In this document: positions 5,229-7,846 of the stretch, piece after piece
Layout of the letters: every line of letters starts with the position of its first letter
Position numbering within the stretch: the first letter of the stretch is position 1
Origin: an uncultured Eubacteriales bacterium
GTDB taxonomy: Bacteria; Bacillota; Clostridia; Christensenellales; CAG-138
NCBI GenBank assembly: GCA_900542615.1
Contig: UQOG01000093.1
Span: forward strand, 1-7,846
Reading direction: 5' to 3'
DNA length: 7,846 nucleotides
The notes under the pieces: generated by a model
Seen by the model: the letters and a program-made list of their open reading frames with translations, nothing else
Database searches by the model: none
What the model was told of the DNA's origin: nothing
Made by a program: the position numbers and the translations under genes

Positions 5229-6125
5229 TTATCGAAAGGTCAATGCATTGCGGGCAGCATACAATAGGTCTACAAACCGCAGGTATAGCTGGTTCAGGGG
5301 CTGGGTTTTCGGGTATAGCAACACATCCCGCCACCGGCGGCTCCCGGCGCCGGCGGTGGGGCAGGGGGGTTGGCATAGGCTATGCCGTTCCATATATTCC
5401 CCATCCAGGGGGGCGGACCAAAGATACCCCTTGGTGGCCGCCAGCAAGCCCGGGATCGCCGCCCGGTCGGAAAAGAGGATGCGGGGGCCGTCCCCGCCCT
5501 GGGGGGCGGCCGGCTCCTCCCCGTAGAAGCGCAGCTCCGGCAGGCCGGCCAGCTGGCTCATTTCCACCTGGGGCTGCGCCGCCAAGGGATGGCTGGCATG
5601 GACCGTGAGCCGGGCGTCGTATTCCCACAGGCTTTCGCTGTTCAGGCCGCCCCGGGCGATCAGGTCGGCAAAATAGGGCTCCTGGGGCTGGGCATACCGG
5701 AGGATAGCCAGATCCGCCCGGCCCTCCTGCACCTCCCGAAGAGGGCCTACGCCCCCCAGCTCCAGCACCCGGATCTCCCCGGTAATGGCCTGCTCCGCCA
5801 TGAGCCGGGCCGCCGCTCCGGCGATATATCCGGCATGGGGCATGGCCACGCAAAACCGCTGGGCCGCCCCGGCTCCCCGGCCCAGGGCTTCCATGCGGGC
5901 CACCTGATCCAGCACATTGCCGGCATACCGCAAAAAGGCCTCCCCCTGGGCGGTGGGCACCATGCCCTTTGGGGTGCGCCGGAAGATCTCGATCCCCAGG
6001 CTATCCTCCAGCTCCCGGATGGCCTTGCTCAGATTTGGCTGGGCCATGAACAGCTCCTCCGCCGCCTGGGTGATGGAGCCTGTCCGGGCCACGGTGACCG
6101 CGTATTGAAAATGCAACGTATTCAT
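5229..6125 (-). CDS. LysR-family transcriptional regulator
   Basis: This is a 298-residue LysR-type regulator of usual length. The N-terminal winged helix-turn-helix (about 1-60) contains TGSITQAAEELFMAQPNLSK (15-34) followed by AIRELEDSLGIEIFRRTPKG. The rest is a periplasmic-binding-protein-like effector domain starting near residue 90 (RFCVAMPHAGYIAG), with GRADLAILRY (135-144) typical of the family. The start at 6125 is chosen because GGGAGG lies just upstream and its ATG overlaps the rex stop in an ATGA arrangement. Longer in-frame readings run inside rex. It is therefore co-transcribed and translationally coupled with rex and probably co-regulates the same redox or alcohol metabolism, with the downstream dehydrogenase as a likely target. 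The effector is unknown. The last 50 residues (GSRRWRDVLLYPKTQPLNQL) look normal for the family. Confidence 0.9.
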   Translation of the reverse strand: MNTLHFQYAVTVARTGSITQAAEELFMAQPNLSKAIRELEDSLGIEIFRRTPKGMVPTAQGEAFLRYAGNVLDQVARMEALGRGAGAAQRFCVAMPHAGYIAGAAARLMAEQAITGEIRVLELGGVGPLREVQEGRADLAILRYAQPQEPYFADLIARGGLNSESLWEYDARLTVHASHPLAAQPQVEMSQLAGLPELRFYGEEPAAPQGGDGPRILFSDRAAIPGLLAATKGYLWSAPLDGEYMERHSLCQPPCPTAGAGSRRWRDVLLYPKTQPLNQLYLRFVDLLYAARNALTFR

Positions 6126-6781
6126 CCTTGCGCCTCCCGGAACCGATCCCGCAGATGGTTGGACAGCAGCGCCAGGGACGCCGCCATGTTTTCGCTTTGC
6201 ACCAAAATATCCCCGGGCACCTGCAAATGCACCGGCGCAAAATTCCATATGGCCAGCACCCCCGCGCTTACCAGGGCGTCGCACACCCCTTGGGCCGCCC
6301 CCGCCGGCACGGTGATGATGCCGATATGCACCCCCATGCGGCTACACATATCCCGCAGCTTCTCCATGGGGAATACCTGCTTCCCGCTCACCGTTTTGCC
6401 CGCCAGGGCCGGGTTGGCGTCAAAGGCCGCCACGATGTTCAGCCCGCATTCCGCAAACCCCCCATACCCCAACAACGCCCGGCCCAGGGAGCCTACCCCC
6501 ACCAGCACCGCGTCGTTGCTATTGTGGTACCCAAGGGTCTCCTCCATATTATTGATCAGCTCGTCGATGATAAACCCCGCCTTTGGCTTGCCATGGCCAT
6601 TGCTCATGGCCGCCAGGTCCTTGCGCACCTGTACCTCGTTCAGCCCCAGCCGGGCCGCTACCGCCGGCGCCGCGACCACCTGCAACCCTTCCGCCTGCAT
6701 TTCCCGCAAAAACCGAATGTAATAGGGCAGCCGCTGCAACGCCTGCTTGGATATGGCCGTGGGCGCGCCTTGTTCCCGCAT
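6122..6781 (-). CDS. rex: Rex-like NADH-sensing transcriptional repressor
   Basis: This is a 219-residue Rex-family protein. A winged-helix domain (about 10-85) is followed by a Rossmann domain with GVGSLGRALL (95-104), FDANP (120-124, Asp121 in the position that favours NADH), WNFAP (179-183) and a C-terminal helix. Rex dimers bind operators at low NADH and release them when NADH rises. The recognition segment reads VQVRKDLAAMSNGHGKPKAGF (50-70) instead of the usual QVRKDLSYFGxFGxxGxGY. QVRKDL is kept, but the wing is a GKPKxGF variant, so a changed operator is expected. I place the start at 6781, where GGGGGG lies about eight bases upstream. ATGs at 6787 and 6802 are possible, but 6802 has no ribosome-binding site and lies only 11 bases from the predicted transcript start. 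The lysR gene overlaps its stop. The promoter carries a palindrome shared with the dehydrogenase upstream region, which indicates autoregulation. Confidence 0.9.
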   Translation of the reverse strand: MREQGAPTAISKQALQRLPYYIRFLREMQAEGLQVVAAPAVAARLGLNEVQVRKDLAAMSNGHGKPKAGFIIDELINNMEETLGYHNSNDAVLVGVGSLGRALLGYGGFAECGLNIVAAFDANPALAGKTVSGKQVFPMEKLRDMCSRMGVHIGIITVPAGAAQGVCDALVSAGVLAIWNFAPVHLQVPGDILVQSENMAASLALLSNHLRDRFREAQG

Positions 6782-6812
6782 CTCCATTCCCCCCTGCTCC
6801 ATCGTTTTTCTA

Positions 6813-6834
6813 TATCGATATTATAATATCGATT
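6813..6834. promoter_or_regulatory. Palindromic operator in the rex promoter
   Basis: ATCGATATTATAATATCGAT (6815-6834) is a perfect 20-base palindrome made of two TATCGATA-type boxes (6813-6820 and 6827-6834) separated by six bases. The -10 element TATAAT lies between the arms, so a bound dimer would block RNA polymerase. The same box and 14-bp spacing recur upstream of the alcohol dehydrogenase gene. Confidence 0.8.
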
Positions 6835-6849
6835 TATCTCCCTTGTCAA
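6820..6849 (-). promoter_or_regulatory. Promoter of the rex-lysR operon
   Basis: On the minus strand TTGACA (6844-6849) and TATAAT (6820-6825) are separated by 18 bases; both boxes match consensus perfectly. Transcription should start near 6813, giving a leader of about 32 bases to the preferred rex start. Such a strong promoter fits one held down by a repressor. Confidence 0.88.
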
Positions 6850-6886
6850 CGGCTGTGTCCGCGCCGCGCCCATATCCAAAGGGGGG

Positions 6887-6914
6887 TTGTGTTTCGGAAA
6901 AAAATGGTTACAAT
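6887..6914 (+). promoter_or_regulatory. Possible promoter of the HdeD-like gene
   Basis: TTGTGT (6887-6892) and TACAAT (6909-6914) are 16 bases apart, about 36 bases upstream of the start at 6950. The -35 match is partial. The rex operator lies about 50 bases upstream, so direct repression by Rex is not obvious. Confidence 0.4.
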
Positions 6915-6949
6915 AAAAGTAGCGACATTCTATGCAAAGGAGAACCAGG

Positions 6950-7501
6950 ATGACAAAAAGCTTCAGCAGAACCTTTATGATAAGCGCGCTTCTCTATTTC
7001 CTTTTGGGCCTTGCCATGGTGATTTGGCCGGACGCTTCCCGGCTGGCGATCTGCTATACCATAGGCATTGGGCTAGCGCTTTATGGCGTGATCCGCATCC
7101 TCATGCAGTGGAGCGCCCTGGGCTTCCTCTCCCTGGGCAATGGGTTCCTGGCCGGGCTGGTATGCCTGCTGGTGGGGCTGTTGATCATCATCCAGGCCCA
7201 GGCGGTGCTGGCCATTTTCGGCACGGTGCTGGGCTTGCTCCTGCTGGCGGACAGCATCATCAAGCTCCAGATCAGCTACCAGCTCTCCGGGCAGAATAAA
7301 TCCAGCGCCCGGCGCAATGCCATTTGCGCCCTGATCACCCTGGTGCTGGGCGTGATCCTGCTCTTCAACCCCTTCACCGGCCTCAAGGCCATGACCATTT
7401 ATATCGGCATCTCCCTGATGCTGGACGCCATCATCGACTTCGTCATCGCCCTGGATGTGCGCCGCCATCTCCGGGATCAGATCATCCTAGAAGACTTCTA
7501 G
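6950..7501 (+). CDS. HdeD/DUF308-type membrane protein
   Basis: This is a 183-residue integral membrane protein with about six membrane segments in a repeated arrangement. The first unit has LLGLAMVIWPDASR (18-31) and IGIGLALYGVIRIL (38-51). The last has LVLGVILLFNPFTG (131-144) and IGISLMLDAIIDFVIA (152-167). This repeat of a segment ending in WPxxS or NPFTG followed by a GxxLxxxGIxxI helix is characteristic of DUF308/HdeD proteins. E. coli HdeD is linked to acid resistance, but the function of most members is unknown. The start at 6950 is chosen because AAAGGAG (6936-6942) lies seven bases upstream; the ATG at 6932 would overlap that site. It is transcribed away from rex and followed by two strong terminators, so it is probably monocistronic. 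No sequence sign ties it to the redox genes beyond position. Confidence 0.88.
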   Translation: MTKSFSRTFMISALLYFLLGLAMVIWPDASRLAICYTIGIGLALYGVIRILMQWSALGFLSLGNGFLAGLVCLLVGLLIIIQAQAVLAIFGTVLGLLLLADSIIKLQISYQLSGQNKSSARRNAICALITLVLGVILLFNPFTGLKAMTIYIGISLMLDAIIDFVIALDVRRHLRDQIILEDF

Positions 7502-7597
7502 TGCTGCGCGCACGGCGGCCCTACGCGGGCGGCGGTATTCGCGCATCAGCGGGCGCGGTCGTCCTGAGGCCGCAGCCCGCGGCGGGCGGTTTGTGCT

Positions 7598-7629
7598 GCC
7601 CGGGCCCGTAGGCCGTGGGCCCGGGCTTT
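7598..7629 (+). terminator. Terminator-like hairpin downstream of the HdeD-like gene
   Basis: GCCCGGGCCC (7598-7607) pairs perfectly with GGGCCCGGGC (7617-7626) around a 9-base loop and is followed by TTT only. The stem is very strong but the T tract is short. Confidence 0.55.
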
Positions 7630-7682
7630 GCCCTAGGTTGCCGGCGCGGTGCGCAGCCCCTTTCTTGCCTTGGTTTTTAGCC

Positions 7683-7716
7683 GCCAGGCCCCATAGAGCG
7701 CGGGGCCTGGCTTTTT
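7683..7716 (+). terminator. Intrinsic terminator downstream of the HdeD-like gene
   Basis: GCCAGGCCCC (7683-7692) pairs perfectly with GGGGCCTGGC (7702-7711) around a 9-base loop, followed by TTTTT (7712-7716). A further T6 run follows at about 7723-7728. Confidence 0.85.
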
Positions 7717-7743
7717 GCTGCCTTTTTTGGCGGCGGTGGAAGC

Positions 7744-7846
7744 CCCTGCGGTCCAGGGGGGGCGGCGGCGGGGCGCGAAGCGCCCTGAAAGAGCGCGAGG
7801 CAGGGGCCAAAGGCCCCCGCCCCGCGCTCTTTTGTTTGGCAGGCCC
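7744..7846 (+). repeat. Two-hairpin dispersed repeat, right copy
   Basis: This is the inverted counterpart of the left window edge. In order it has a CTGCGGTCC block, GGGGGGGCGGCGGCGG, the small hairpin GGGCGC-GAA-GCGCCC, the word CTGAAAG, a 19-base-pair hairpin, a T-rich tract and TTTGGCAGGC. Compared with the left copy, the base of the large hairpin has changed from CCCGGG-type to AGAGCGCG-type while still pairing. Its far edge may lie beyond the window. Confidence 0.75.
7790..7837 (+). terminator. Terminator-like hairpin of the right repeat
   Basis: The arms 7790-7808 and 7812-7830 form a 19-base-pair stem with two A-C mismatches and an AAA loop, followed by a T-rich tract (TTTTGTTT including the last stem base). 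It could act as a back-up terminator for the HdeD-like gene. Confidence 0.6.

Larger units (their letters stand above)
7502..7846. other. Noncoding tail with serial hairpins
   Basis: No credible gene is seen after the HdeD-like stop. The stretch is extremely GC-rich and holds three successive terminator-like hairpins (7598-7629, 7683-7716, 7790-7837). The last belongs to the dispersed repeat at the window edge. Confidence 0.65.

Noticed and set aside
5382..6722. Plus-strand open frame of about 446 codons opposite lysR and rex
   Set aside because: It spans two well-supported minus-strand genes and has low-complexity composition, so it is a shadow frame of GC-rich DNA.
1..7846. Circular element suggested by similar sequence at both ends
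   Set aside because: The end similarity is inverted, not direct, and there is no replication or integration gene.

Overview
The window looks like chromosomal DNA from a GC-rich, strictly anaerobic gut-type Clostridia, probably an Oscillospiraceae-like lineage. This is inference: strong AAGGAGG ribosome-binding sites, a Rex repressor next to an iron alcohol dehydrogenase, an SdpR/SdpI pair, and GC-rich hairpin repeats of the GGGGCTCCGCCCC type between genes. No rRNA, tRNA, CRISPR, transposase or phage gene was seen. Both ends of the window lie inside copies of one two-hairpin repeat in opposite orientation, so the window may be a contig that broke at repeats.

Left part (157-1940, minus strand): a tightly overlapping three-gene operon encoding a CPBP/CAAX-type membrane protease, an SdpR-like ArsR repressor and an SdpI-like membrane protein. 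It has a near-perfect promoter at 1992-2020 and resembles a peptide-toxin immunity module. Divergent from it, across an AT-rich spacer, is a small AT-rich gene for a DUF4190-like membrane protein (2176-2460), with its own promoter and terminator. A variant Lgt-family membrane protein follows (2538-3326).

Middle (3327-3789): noncoding, holding a 25-bp tandem repeat, two hairpins and a bidirectional terminator between the convergent lgt-like and alcohol dehydrogenase genes.

Right part: an iron-dependent alcohol dehydrogenase (3790-4980), a LysR-family regulator (5229-6125) and a Rex-like redox sensor (6122-6781), all on the minus strand. rex and lysR overlap by four bases. The most interesting signal is here. 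The rex promoter carries a perfect 20-bp palindrome built from TATCGATA boxes around its -10 element. The region upstream of the dehydrogenase carries four such boxes at an exact 14-bp period. The Rex protein departs from the usual Rex DNA-binding motif, so protein and operator may have diverged together. The simplest model is that NADH releases Rex, allowing the dehydrogenase to regenerate NAD+, with Rex controlling its own promoter. A divergent HdeD/DUF308-type membrane protein gene (6950-7501) and a run of terminators and repeat sequence close the window.
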